Positions 1 through 6,690 of a stretch of DNA of 33,295 bases are shown here, piece by piece. The notes under the pieces were generated by a model, which saw only the letters and a program-made list of their open reading frames with translations, was not told where the DNA came from and made no database searches. Each line of letters begins with the position of its first letter. Within the stretch, counting starts at the first letter, position 1. Origin of the DNA: CAYGTS01 sp964352905 (GTDB taxonomy: Bacteria > Pseudomonadota > Gammaproteobacteria > JAHCLG01); assembly GCA_964352905.1 (NCBI GenBank), contig CAYGTS010000008.1:1-33295 (forward strand), written 5' to 3'. Position numbers and translations under genes: made by a program.

Positions 1-75
1 TGAGCATTTCGATAAAAGATTTTCGCCGTTTTTAGCCCAAATATGGGCGTTCCCGTCTACTTGGTGAATAGTTAC
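1..75. repeat. Family A miniature element, cut by the window edge
   Basis: This is the right half of a family A element. It ends GAATAGTTAC at 66-75 and carries the characteristic AAAGATTTTCGCCGTTTTTA core and a GGGCGTTC arm. It matches the reverse complement of the left half of the complete copy at 30680-30857 with a few differences. The other end lies outside the window, so no target duplication can be tested. Confidence 0.75.
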
Positions 76-205
76 AAAGCATTTAGTAAATATTTTGGTT
101 TTACACTAAGAAATAGAAACTGAACCGGCTACCGCACCAAGTCAGCGGCAACAGCCAAATATATAAAACAGATTTTATATGCTTGCGCTTTAATCCGCTT
201 TAACA

Positions 206-260
206 TAAACTATACTTTATATTATTAATTAATTATATTAAAAATATAAAGTGCAGTTTA
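206..260. promoter_or_regulatory. Palindromic operator/leader of the hipA-like operon
   Basis: The arms TAAACTATACTTTATATT (206-223) and AATATAAAGTGCAGTTTA (243-260) are inverted repeats matching at 16 of 18 positions, separated by an AT-only spacer. The right arm ends one base before the ATG of the kinase gene, and no good Shine-Dalgarno sequence precedes that ATG. Autoregulation by an HTH partner binding such palindromes is usual for HipBA systems. That the downstream HTH protein binds here is inferred. The rest of the gap (76-205) shows nothing recognisable. Confidence 0.6.
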
Positions 261-261
261 T

Positions 262-1455
262 ATGGCTAAAACGCTTTGGGGTAATGTTTATTATAAAGAT
301 ACTTATGTAGGGCGACTGGAAGAAAAACCAGGCGGCCGCTATGATTTTACCTATGATGAATCCTATCTTGATGCAAATCAACCAGCCATAGCGCACACCC
401 TACCATTGGATAGCAAGCCGTATATTTCTGAACATGGCTTGCACCCTTTTTTTGATAATCTGGTAGCCGAAGGTTGGTTCCAGAAGGCACAGGCACGAGC
501 TTTAGGTGTAAATCCTCGCCATCGCTTTGCTCTGCTGTTAGGGTTTGGTCATGATCTTGCAGGAGCCGTTGCAGTGATTGATCCTGATCCGCAAGAACAT
601 CTTAAACTTGATCATACTGATGAAACAACTTTGGCAGCTCTTTTAGGACGCGCTTCTTTATCGGGTATTCAGCGCAAGCTACTGCTTGTTAAAGAAGGTA
701 AAACATTTCGTCCCACAAGGCCGAATGAACTTAGCACACACATTGCCAAGCTATCTTCTGGTAATCTTGATGAACTGCTTGAGTTGGAATATTTAACCAC
801 AATGGCTTGCTCAGCGCTGTTGCCAGATGATGACATTGTTAAAATGGAATTAACGCAGCTTGCTTTTCTTAAGGAAAATGCTTTGATCATTCCACGCTTT
901 GATCGATCAGCAACGGGCAAACGCTTGCACCATTTTGAAGAATTCAATCAACTTTTGGGACACGCTTCTGGCGATGAGAAATACGAAGGTAGCTATGAAG
1001 AAATGGGACAATTCATTTTGAATACGCCACTCTGTGTACCAGCAGAAGCAAATAGGTTGTTACGCCGCATTTTAAGCTGCTTTCTAACAGGTAATACTGA
1101 TGCGCATTTTAAAAATTTTGCCATGTTTCACACCAACGATGGACTACGTCTCACACCTGCCTATGATTTGGTGGGTTCTAGTGTTTACCCACAATACCAA
1201 GCGATCGCATTGCAAGTCTGTGGTATAAACAACCTAGCACTGGGCAAACTCAAGACCAAACACCTACTAAAACTTAGCAAAGCGTTTGGCATGGGAAAAG
1301 ATGGGCTATTAGATGCTATACAAACGTTGAAAAGTCGGTTACCCAATGCATTAACAAGCATAGAAAAATCTAGCATTGGAAGCACTAAATTAAAACATAG
1401 ACTACTAGAGAAAATGGAAAAACGATGGAATGGCAGTTTCACATTAATTGGCTAA
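262..1455 (+). CDS. hipA: HipA-family serine/threonine kinase (toxin)
   Basis: The protein has 397 residues, a full-length HipA. Residues 1-105 form the HipA N-terminal domain (VGRLEE, then IAHTLPL near 43-49). Residues 130-320 form the kinase-like domain. The loop SLSGIQRK (132-139) matches the glycine-rich loop that carries the autophosphorylated serine in HipA kinases. NTDAHFKNF (278-286) contains the catalytic Asp at 280, and PAYDL (299-303) gives the metal-binding Asp at 302. Characterised HipA proteins phosphorylate aminoacyl-tRNA synthetases such as GltX and halt translation. All key residues appear intact, so the kinase is probably active. The toxin gene comes before its HTH partner, the reverse of the usual hipB-hipA order, and overlaps it by about 31 bases. 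The substrate here is unknown. Confidence 0.85.
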   Translation: MAKTLWGNVYYKDTYVGRLEEKPGGRYDFTYDESYLDANQPAIAHTLPLDSKPYISEHGLHPFFDNLVAEGWFQKAQARALGVNPRHRFALLLGFGHDLAGAVAVIDPDPQEHLKLDHTDETTLAALLGRASLSGIQRKLLLVKEGKTFRPTRPNELSTHIAKLSSGNLDELLELEYLTTMACSALLPDDDIVKMELTQLAFLKENALIIPRFDRSATGKRLHHFEEFNQLLGHASGDEKYEGSYEEMGQFILNTPLCVPAEANRLLRRILSCFLTGNTDAHFKNFAMFHTNDGLRLTPAYDLVGSSVYPQYQAIALQVCGINNLALGKLKTKHLLKLSKAFGMGKDGLLDAIQTLKSRLPNALTSIEKSSIGSTKLKHRLLEKMEKRWNGSFTLIG

Positions 1456-1892
1456 GTCTTGTTGAAGAAGCAAAACAAAGACGTAAAGCACAAAAGTTAA
1501 CACAAGCAAAGCTTGCTAAATTGGCGGCAGTGAGTACGCCAACCGTTTCTCGTTTTGAAAGCGGAAAAACCGATATCCAATTACCCACCGTGCTAAGTAT
1601 TCTTGCCGTACTGGGCATGCTAGACCAACGTCATCTTATTTTCCCTGCAAGCAATGCGCGTTACGACTCGATACGTGAAATCGTCATTTTTACCGGTAAC
1701 GACGGCGATAAAACGGTTTCCTGCGCTATTAGTCGGGAGGCGCTAGAAGATCACTTTGCTGATCACAATAAAAATCTTGTATCTGTCTTTAACACCCAGC
1801 ATGAACGTATTGAACACCTGGCCCGCCGCAAATATTTAGCGGGGCAGATAGAACCAAACGGCTTGGTGTTGATCAAAACAGAAGATATTTAG
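1425..1892 (+). CDS. XRE-type HTH regulator fused to a DUF1488-like domain, probable HipA antitoxin
   Basis: This 155-residue protein has an HTH domain at about 14-68 (KLTQAKLAKLAAVSTPTVSR is the helix-turn-helix). Residues 80-152 resemble DUF1488 (VSCAISREALEDHF, then RIEHLARRKYLAGQ). The ATG at 1425 lies inside the kinase gene. A TTG at 1458 would remove the first 11 residues and fits where XRE domains usually begin, so the start is uncertain. Its position right after hipA suggests the DNA-binding antitoxin. Classical HipB is only about 70-110 residues and lacks a DUF1488 tail, so the fusion is unusual. DUF1488 has no established role that I know of. The gene ends one base before the convergent rsmB stop, and no terminator is visible between them. 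Confidence 0.75.
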   Translation: MEWQFHINWLSLVEEAKQRRKAQKLTQAKLAKLAAVSTPTVSRFESGKTDIQLPTVLSILAVLGMLDQRHLIFPASNARYDSIREIVIFTGNDGDKTVSCAISREALEDHFADHNKNLVSVFNTQHERIEHLARRKYLAGQIEPNGLVLIKTEDI

Positions 1893-1893
1893 G

Positions 1894-3192
1894 CTAACTG
1901 TTCTTCCCCAACAATGCATAATAAAACCCAACTTGCTTAGCATTAGGTAATATTTGCAAACCTATGCTTGCTTGTGAGGGCCAAGGGCTTACAAGCGGCA
2001 ATAATTGGGCGTTTTTTTGCTTTTCTAAAAAACCTTGCACAATATCTTGATTCTCTTGCGCCAAAATAGAGCAAGTCGCATAAAGTAATTTACCACCCGG
2101 TTTAAGCATTTTCCAGCAAGTATTTAGCATGGCTTGTTGTTGCTGGTTTAATGTTGCAATATCATTTGCTTGTAATAATAATTTAATATCAGGATGTTTT
2201 TTAATAACACCCGTTGCAGAACAGGGCGCATCCAATAAAATACGATCGAATAATTGCCCATCCCACCAAGTTGGATCTAACAAGTCATGGCAAATAATTT
2301 TAGTATTTAAATTCAAACGCTGTAAATTTTCAGTGATTTTTTTGGCACGTTCAGGATTGTTTTCAATTGCAATACAGGCTTGCAAATTTACCTCTTGCTC
2401 TAAGATATGCGTTAATTTTCCCCCAGGCGCAGAACAGGCATCTAACACGCGTTGATCGTTTTGCAAATCAAGTAAACTTACAGCTAATTGCGCGCTGCTA
2501 TCTTGTACTGAAAAAAAACCTTCTTGGTAACCTGGTAATTGCGTAATATCATATTTTTGATTTAAATAAATGGCACTCGTTAATTCGTTAACCACAATTG
2601 CATTAATTTGCTGTTGCTGCAATAACTGCAAATAACCAACACGACTAATTTTTTTAAGATTTACCCGCAAAGTAACATTGGGTAATTGATTATTACTTTC
2701 AAAAATCGCTTGCGCTGATTCAGGGTAAGTTTTTTCGATCGCATTAATTAACCATTGCGGATGACGTGTTTGCGCTTGGCTATCGTTTGCTGCTGCAGCT
2801 AGCCAGCTTTCTTTTTCACGCAAAAATCGCCGCAAAACTGCATTAACCAAACCTTTAACATGTGGTTTCTTTAATTGCACACATACCCCAACGGTTTCAG
2901 AAACCGCAGCATGTTCAGGAATTCGTAAATAAATTATTTGATAAAAGCCAACGACCACGATTGCTTGCAATAGGGTATTTTTTTTCGCTTTATTATTGGT
3001 GGCAAGATTCTGATAAAAAAAATCAAGCTGCCAAAACTGCCGGCATACGCCATAACACAGTTCATGCAATAATGCTTTATCGCGCGGATCGCTTAATTTT
3101 GCTTGGTATTGATCAAGCAAAGAACTTAAAGTACCTTGGCGATTTAATAATTGTTCAATAATTTTTACCGCGTAGGCGCGTGTTTTTTTCAT
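1894..3192 (-). CDS. rsmB: 16S rRNA (cytosine-967-C5) methyltransferase
   Basis: RsmB methylates C967 of 16S rRNA using S-adenosylmethionine. The protein is 432 residues from the ATG at 3192, the usual family length. The N-terminal ~140 residues form the NusB-like RNA-binding domain. The methyltransferase part shows motif I (DACSAPGGKLTHIL), motif IV with the PC dipeptide (LLDAPCSATGVIKKHPDIK) and motif VI with the TC dipeptide (LLYATCSILAQENQD), giving the two cysteines of m5C methyltransferases. The start codon overlaps the fmt stop as ATGA, so the genes are translationally coupled. A TTG at 3204 would add four residues but is less likely. Downstream, trkA, found in many relatives, is replaced by the HipA operon running in the opposite direction. 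Confidence 0.95.
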   Translation of the reverse strand: MKKTRAYAVKIIEQLLNRQGTLSSLLDQYQAKLSDPRDKALLHELCYGVCRQFWQLDFFYQNLATNNKAKKNTLLQAIVVVGFYQIIYLRIPEHAAVSETVGVCVQLKKPHVKGLVNAVLRRFLREKESWLAAAANDSQAQTRHPQWLINAIEKTYPESAQAIFESNNQLPNVTLRVNLKKISRVGYLQLLQQQQINAIVVNELTSAIYLNQKYDITQLPGYQEGFFSVQDSSAQLAVSLLDLQNDQRVLDACSAPGGKLTHILEQEVNLQACIAIENNPERAKKITENLQRLNLNTKIICHDLLDPTWWDGQLFDRILLDAPCSATGVIKKHPDIKLLLQANDIATLNQQQQAMLNTCWKMLKPGGKLLYATCSILAQENQDIVQGFLEKQKNAQLLPLVSPWPSQASIGLQILPNAKQVGFYYALLGKNS

Positions 3193-4145
3193 GCTAAATT
3201 CCAACCAAAATATTCGCCCACTCTAAAAAAATTTCTTTTGCCATTATAAATTTCTGCGGCATTTAGTACTTTACCGCCAACAAATTGCATGGTAAGTATT
3301 CGAATACTGCCTTTACCACAAGCAATATCTAATCCCTGCTTAGTAAACTGTAAAATTATCCCTGGCGTGTGGTTACTCTTTTCTTCCAAAATGTGTGCTT
3401 GGTAAATTCGTACACGTTGCTCTTGAAAATCTGCAAATGCAACCGGTGCGGGATTAAAAGCGCGAATTTGATTATGAATATCACGTGCTGATTTTTGCCA
3501 ATCAATCATGGCATCTTCTTTGTTAATTTTATGCGCGTAAGTAATATTTGTTTCAGCTTGTGATTGTGGCGTAACACTTTTAACAGCTAATTGATCTAAC
3601 ACCGAACCTAATGTGTTAATACTTAACGCAGTTAATTTTTTAGTTAAACTTACAGCATTATCATTTTCAGCAATATCACATTCTACTTGCTGATAAACTG
3701 GGCCACTATCTAAACCACGCGTCATTTGCATAATCGCAACGCCGGTTTTGTGATCGCCTGCTAATAACGCATATTGAATAGGTGCGGCACCTCGCCAACG
3801 CGGTAAGATAGAAGGATGAACATTAATACACGCAATGTTAGGAATATTTAAAATATTTTCTGGCAAGAGTAAGCCGTAGGCCACGACTAAAATAATATCT
3901 GGTTGTAAATCTTTTAATTGTTGAATTATTTTTTCATCGCGTAAATTTTCCGGTTGTAAGACAGGGATGTCATGTTGCATGGCAATTTGCTTAACTTCAG
4001 AAGGCATTTGTTTGCGGCCACGACCAGACTTTCGATCGGGTTGTGTTAAAACAGTTGTGATATGATAACCGCCTTCAAGTAAGGCTTGTAAAATATCGGC
4101 AGCGTATTGTGGCGTGCCAGCAAAAACAATTTTTAATTTGCGCAT
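3189..4145 (-). CDS. fmt: Methionyl-tRNA formyltransferase
   Basis: Fmt formylates initiator Met-tRNA in the cytoplasm. The protein is 318 residues, the normal length. The N-terminus LKIVFAGTPQYAADILQALL begins the Rossmann-like catalytic domain. The signature SILPRWRGAAPIQYALLAGD near 113-132 includes the formyl-THF-binding and catalytic region. The C-terminal OB-like domain starts near residue 205 (INKEDAMIDW). Its stop overlaps the rsmB start. In Pseudomonas and many gammaproteobacteria def lies just upstream of fmt. Here the upstream DNA holds only mobile repeats, the nearest starting 38 bases from the fmt ATG, and no deformylase gene is present in the window. Confidence 0.95.
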   Translation of the reverse strand: MRKLKIVFAGTPQYAADILQALLEGGYHITTVLTQPDRKSGRGRKQMPSEVKQIAMQHDIPVLQPENLRDEKIIQQLKDLQPDIILVVAYGLLLPENILNIPNIACINVHPSILPRWRGAAPIQYALLAGDHKTGVAIMQMTRGLDSGPVYQQVECDIAENDNAVSLTKKLTALSINTLGSVLDQLAVKSVTPQSQAETNITYAHKINKEDAMIDWQKSARDIHNQIRAFNPAPVAFADFQEQRVRIYQAHILEEKSNHTPGIILQFTKQGLDIACGKGSIRILTMQFVGGKVLNAAEIYNGKRNFFRVGEYFGWNLA

Positions 4146-4182
4146 GCGAGTCTCTTGCAGTTAATAAGTTTGCGCTGATTAT

Positions 4183-4357
4183 CAGCGATTCCCGCCGTAA
4201 TGTCTGATTACTCAAGAACAGTCAGATTTGAGGCAAGGTCACGTTAAAAATTTCAAAAAATAGCGCAGTTTATACATAATAAATGAGCACATTTTTTGGG
4301 ATTTTTAACGTGAGATTGCCCAAATATGGCTGTTCCCAACTACAGCGGGAATTACTG
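4183..4357. mobile_element. Family B miniature inverted-repeat element, 175 bp, with 9-bp target duplication
   Basis: The ends CAGCGATTCCCGCCGTA and the inverse of CAGTAATTCCCGCTGTA are terminal inverted repeats. GCTGATTAT occurs directly outside both ends (4174-4182 and 4358-4366), a perfect 9-bp target-site duplication. Inside, TCACGTTAAAAATTTC and GGGATTTTTAACGTGA form a second inverted pair around a core GCGCAGTTTATACATAATAA that family A also carries. There is no coding capacity, so it must have been moved in trans. The transposase is not in this window. Confidence 0.85.
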
Positions 4358-4447
4358 GCTGATTATACTGTGTGAGACGGTAAATGGGAAAGTTTAGGCA
4401 AATAGGATAGCTAAAATTTTATGGAAATTATGCTTAGTAGTTCTATC

Positions 4448-4533
4448 CCCTGGACCCCCAGCGTTTGCTCATGGGCGTCAACTTAAGAAAATGAACAAGC
4501 TAGCGTTTCCCCAACGAAAGTTGGGGTCCAGGG
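4448..4533. repeat. Family C palindromic repeat, copy 1
   Basis: CCCTGGACCCC (4448-4458) and GGGGTCCAGGG (4523-4533) are perfect 11-bp terminal inverted repeats. Next to the right end lies a perfect hairpin CCCCAACGAAAGTTGGGG (4509-4526), which shares bases with the right repeat. The interior contains GGGCGTCAACTTAAG, which recurs inverted in the second copy at 4703. No flanking duplication was identified. Confidence 0.7.
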
Positions 4534-4560
4534 AAAAAGACTGGGAAACATGAAATCAGG

Positions 4561-4632
4561 GTAACTACTCATTCCGTAGCAGGGAACGTCCGTGTTTGGG
4601 CCAATATGAAGCTAAAGGGGGTGAGCAGATAC
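4561..4632. mobile_element. Family A miniature element, 72 bp, with near-perfect 8-bp target duplication
   Basis: The element starts GTAACTACTCATTCCGTAGC and ends GGGGGTGAGCAGATAC. The outside flanks are AAATCAGG (4553-4560) and AAATCAGA (4633-4640), matching at 7 of 8 positions, as expected for an aged target duplication. Compared with the 178-bp copy at 30680-30857, the middle is deleted and only the two ends remain. Confidence 0.8.
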
Positions 4633-4702
4633 AAATCAGAATGAATTTAGATAGCTTTTGTACTAGAAAATACGCATGTAAATTGAATTTAGTGGATTCT
4701 CT

Positions 4703-4765
4703 CCCTGGACCCCAACTTTCGTTGGGGAGGCGGTTCTTAAGTTGACGCCTATGAGCGAGCGCTTA
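4703..4765. repeat. Family C palindromic repeat, copy 2 (inverted, partly diverged)
   Basis: CCCTGGACCCC at 4703-4713 runs into the perfect hairpin CCCCAACTTTCGTTGGGG (4710-4727), followed by CTTAAGTTGACGCC. This is the reverse complement of copy 1 with a short internal deletion. The far end (GAGCGAGCGCTTAGG) has diverged and lacks a recognisable GGGGTCCAGGG, so the right boundary is approximate. Confidence 0.6.
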
Positions 4766-4816
4766 GGTAGAATGATGAGATTGAAATACCAATCTGATTT
4801 AATTAAGGATTAAATC

Positions 4817-5110
4817 ATGTATGAAAAAGAACCGGTGGTTTACATCATGAGCAACAAGCGAAATGGCACATTGTATATAGGCGTCACTTCTGATTTGCAA
4901 AAACGTGTGTGGGAGCACAAAAATAATGTGGTTAAAGGATTTACCGAAAAATATAAATTACACCTGCTCGTTTATTTTGAATTACATACAGCAATGTATG
5001 ATGCGATGACTCGTGAAAAACAATTAAAAGCTTGGAAGCGCATTTGGAAACTACAACTCATTGAAAAACAAAACCCACACTGGCAAGACTACTATGCAAC
5101 CATCTTCTAA
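4817..5110 (+). CDS. Small GIY-YIG nuclease-superfamily protein
   Basis: This 97-residue protein consists of one GIY-YIG domain. VYIMSNKRNGTLYIGVTSDL (8-27) holds the two sequence signatures, followed by the conserved Arg and His in LQKRVWEHK. Members of the short YhbQ/UPF0213-like group are stand-alone putative endonucleases of unclear role. AAGGA at 4805-4809 is a good ribosome-binding site 7 bases before the ATG. The last 17 bases overlap dprA, so the two are probably cotranscribed. The gene sits directly after a repeat cluster. Similar small GIY-YIG genes are common in repeat-rich genomes, but a role in moving these elements would be speculation. Confidence 0.85.
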   Translation: MYEKEPVVYIMSNKRNGTLYIGVTSDLQKRVWEHKNNVVKGFTEKYKLHLLVYFELHTAMYDAMTREKQLKAWKRIWKLQLIEKQNPHWQDYYATIF

Positions 5111-6194
5111 CAAACAAAGCATACGCTACTGGCTGGCGCTGCATCACATTAATGGCCTTGGTTATCGATCGGTTAAGCATTTGCTCACGCAAGTGAATCT
5201 GGCTGAATTATTTTCATTATCGGCAAATGAGTTGGCGAAATTAAAACTCCATAGCAAAATTATTACCGCAATAACCAACCCACCTTGGCAGCAAGTTGAT
5301 GACGATCTCAACTGGCTTATGCAATCTCATGATCATGCTATTCTAAGCATCGCATCCCCCGAATATCCCAACCTATTGCTGGAAACTAACCAACCGCCGC
5401 TCGTGCTTTATTGCCAGGGCGATGTTTCATATCTTCAGCAGCCACAATTAGCCATTGTTGGCAGCCGCAATCCTTCTTTGCATGGCAAACAAAATGCGTT
5501 CACCTTTGCCAAGTCGTTAGCTAAAGCGGGTTTAAACATTACTAGCGGCCTGGCGTTGGGGGTTGATACCGCCGCTCACCTTGGCTGTCTTGCTGCAAAT
5601 AAACCAACCATTGCCGTTTTAGGTAGTGGTTTGAATAATATTTATCCTAAACAAAATCATGAATTAGCTGCTAAAATTCGTGAAAATGGCGTTATAATTA
5701 GTGAATTTTCTGCAAGTGTGGCACCACAAGCTAATCATTTTCCACGCCGCAACCGCATCATTAGTGGCTTAAGTTTAGGTGTATTCGTGGTTGAAGCCGC
5801 TCTCAAGAGTGGGTCCTTAATCACTGCACACTACGCCTTAGATCAAAATCGCGACGTATTTGCCATGCCTGGTTCAATTCATAATCCGCTCGCAAAAGGT
5901 TGTCATTACTTACTAAAACAAGGCGCTAAATTAGTGGAAAGCAGCCAAGATTTAGCAGAAGAATTGCAATTATCCACGCCAACACCTCGTGAGATCGCAC
6001 TTCCCGAATTACCTAAGGATTTAACATCAACTCAAGAAAAGTTATACAAATTAATGGGTTATGACGAAATCGATGCCGAGCAATTAAGCGCTCACTGCGG
6101 TTTTGATGCGGCAACCATTAGCACAACCTTGCAATCATTATCGTTGCGAGGATTGATTAGTGAAACAAAAAATGGTTACATAAGGAACACTTAA
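5094..6194 (+). CDS. dprA: DNA-protecting protein DprA (Smf)
   Basis: DprA binds single-stranded DNA taken up during natural transformation and loads RecA. From the ATG at 5094 it has 366 residues. The N-terminus (about 1-70) is helix-hairpin-helix/SAM-like (LALHHINGLGYRSVKHLL). The Rossmann domain begins with the signature GSRNPS and continues through SGLALGVDTAAHLG, AVLGSGLNNIYPKQN, FPRRNRIISGLS and VVEAALKSGSLITA, all diagnostic of DprA. The C-terminal ~65 residues form the winged-helix (DML1-like) domain. An upstream in-frame start at 5061 would lie deep in the GIY-YIG gene and is unlikely. In Pseudomonas the neighbours are def/LysM on one side and tsaC on the other. Here smg and topA follow. 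Confidence 0.95.
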   Translation: MQPSSNKQSIRYWLALHHINGLGYRSVKHLLTQVNLAELFSLSANELAKLKLHSKIITAITNPPWQQVDDDLNWLMQSHDHAILSIASPEYPNLLLETNQPPLVLYCQGDVSYLQQPQLAIVGSRNPSLHGKQNAFTFAKSLAKAGLNITSGLALGVDTAAHLGCLAANKPTIAVLGSGLNNIYPKQNHELAAKIRENGVIISEFSASVAPQANHFPRRNRIISGLSLGVFVVEAALKSGSLITAHYALDQNRDVFAMPGSIHNPLAKGCHYLLKQGAKLVESSQDLAEELQLSTPTPREIALPELPKDLTSTQEKLYKLMGYDEIDAEQLSAHCGFDAATISTTLQSLSLRGLISETKNGYIRNT

Positions 6195-6210
6195 AGTGTT
6201 AGGAAACCAA

Positions 6211-6687
6211 ATGAAAGAAAATATACTCGATGTATTAATGTATTTGTTCGAAAATTACATGGAGTACGACTGTAATATAAATCGTAGTCAAGATGAACTT
6301 ATTGCCGAACTGCAAGAACAAGGTTTCACCTTAACTGAAATTCATAAAGCCTTCCATTGGTTAGAAGGATTAACCTTAGCAAAGGTTGTTCTTAGTGGAC
6401 AAGCACAAAAGGCAACGGCGTTACGTGTCTTTACTGAAGAAGAAAAACTAAAATTGGGGAGCGCCGGCATTGGTTTTTTACACTTTCTCTCACAAATTGG
6501 TGTGTTAAATACAGCAACACGTGAATTAGTCATCGATCGTGCGATGGCCTTAGCAAACGAAGAAATTGATTTGCCACGATTAAAATGGGTAGTCTTAATG
6601 ATATTATTTAATATACCAGGTTTAGAAGCAGAATTAGCTTGGATGGAAGACTTTGTGTTAGACGAAAATAAAAGTGGTTTACATTAA
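6211..6687 (+). CDS. smg: Smg family protein (DUF494)
   Basis: This 158-residue protein matches Smg/DUF494 in length and sequence: the start KENILDVLMYLFENYM, the middle RVFTEEEKLKLGSAGIGFL and the end WVVLMILFNIPGLEAELAWMED. Its function is unknown, and it is typically encoded next to dprA, as here. The ATG at 6211 is preceded by AGGAA at 6201-6205 and is preferred to a GTG at 6196. Only three bases separate its stop from the topA start, so dprA-smg-topA looks like one transcription unit. Confidence 0.92.
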   Translation: MKENILDVLMYLFENYMEYDCNINRSQDELIAELQEQGFTLTEIHKAFHWLEGLTLAKVVLSGQAQKATALRVFTEEEKLKLGSAGIGFLHFLSQIGVLNTATRELVIDRAMALANEEIDLPRLKWVVLMILFNIPGLEAELAWMEDFVLDENKSGLH

Positions 6688-6690
6688 GCT

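Noticed and set aside
2129..2455. Open frames opposite rsmB, topA, hslU, the helicase-like gene and others
   Set aside because: They lie antisense to well-supported genes, resemble no family and lack ribosome-binding sites. They are shadows of the real coding strand.
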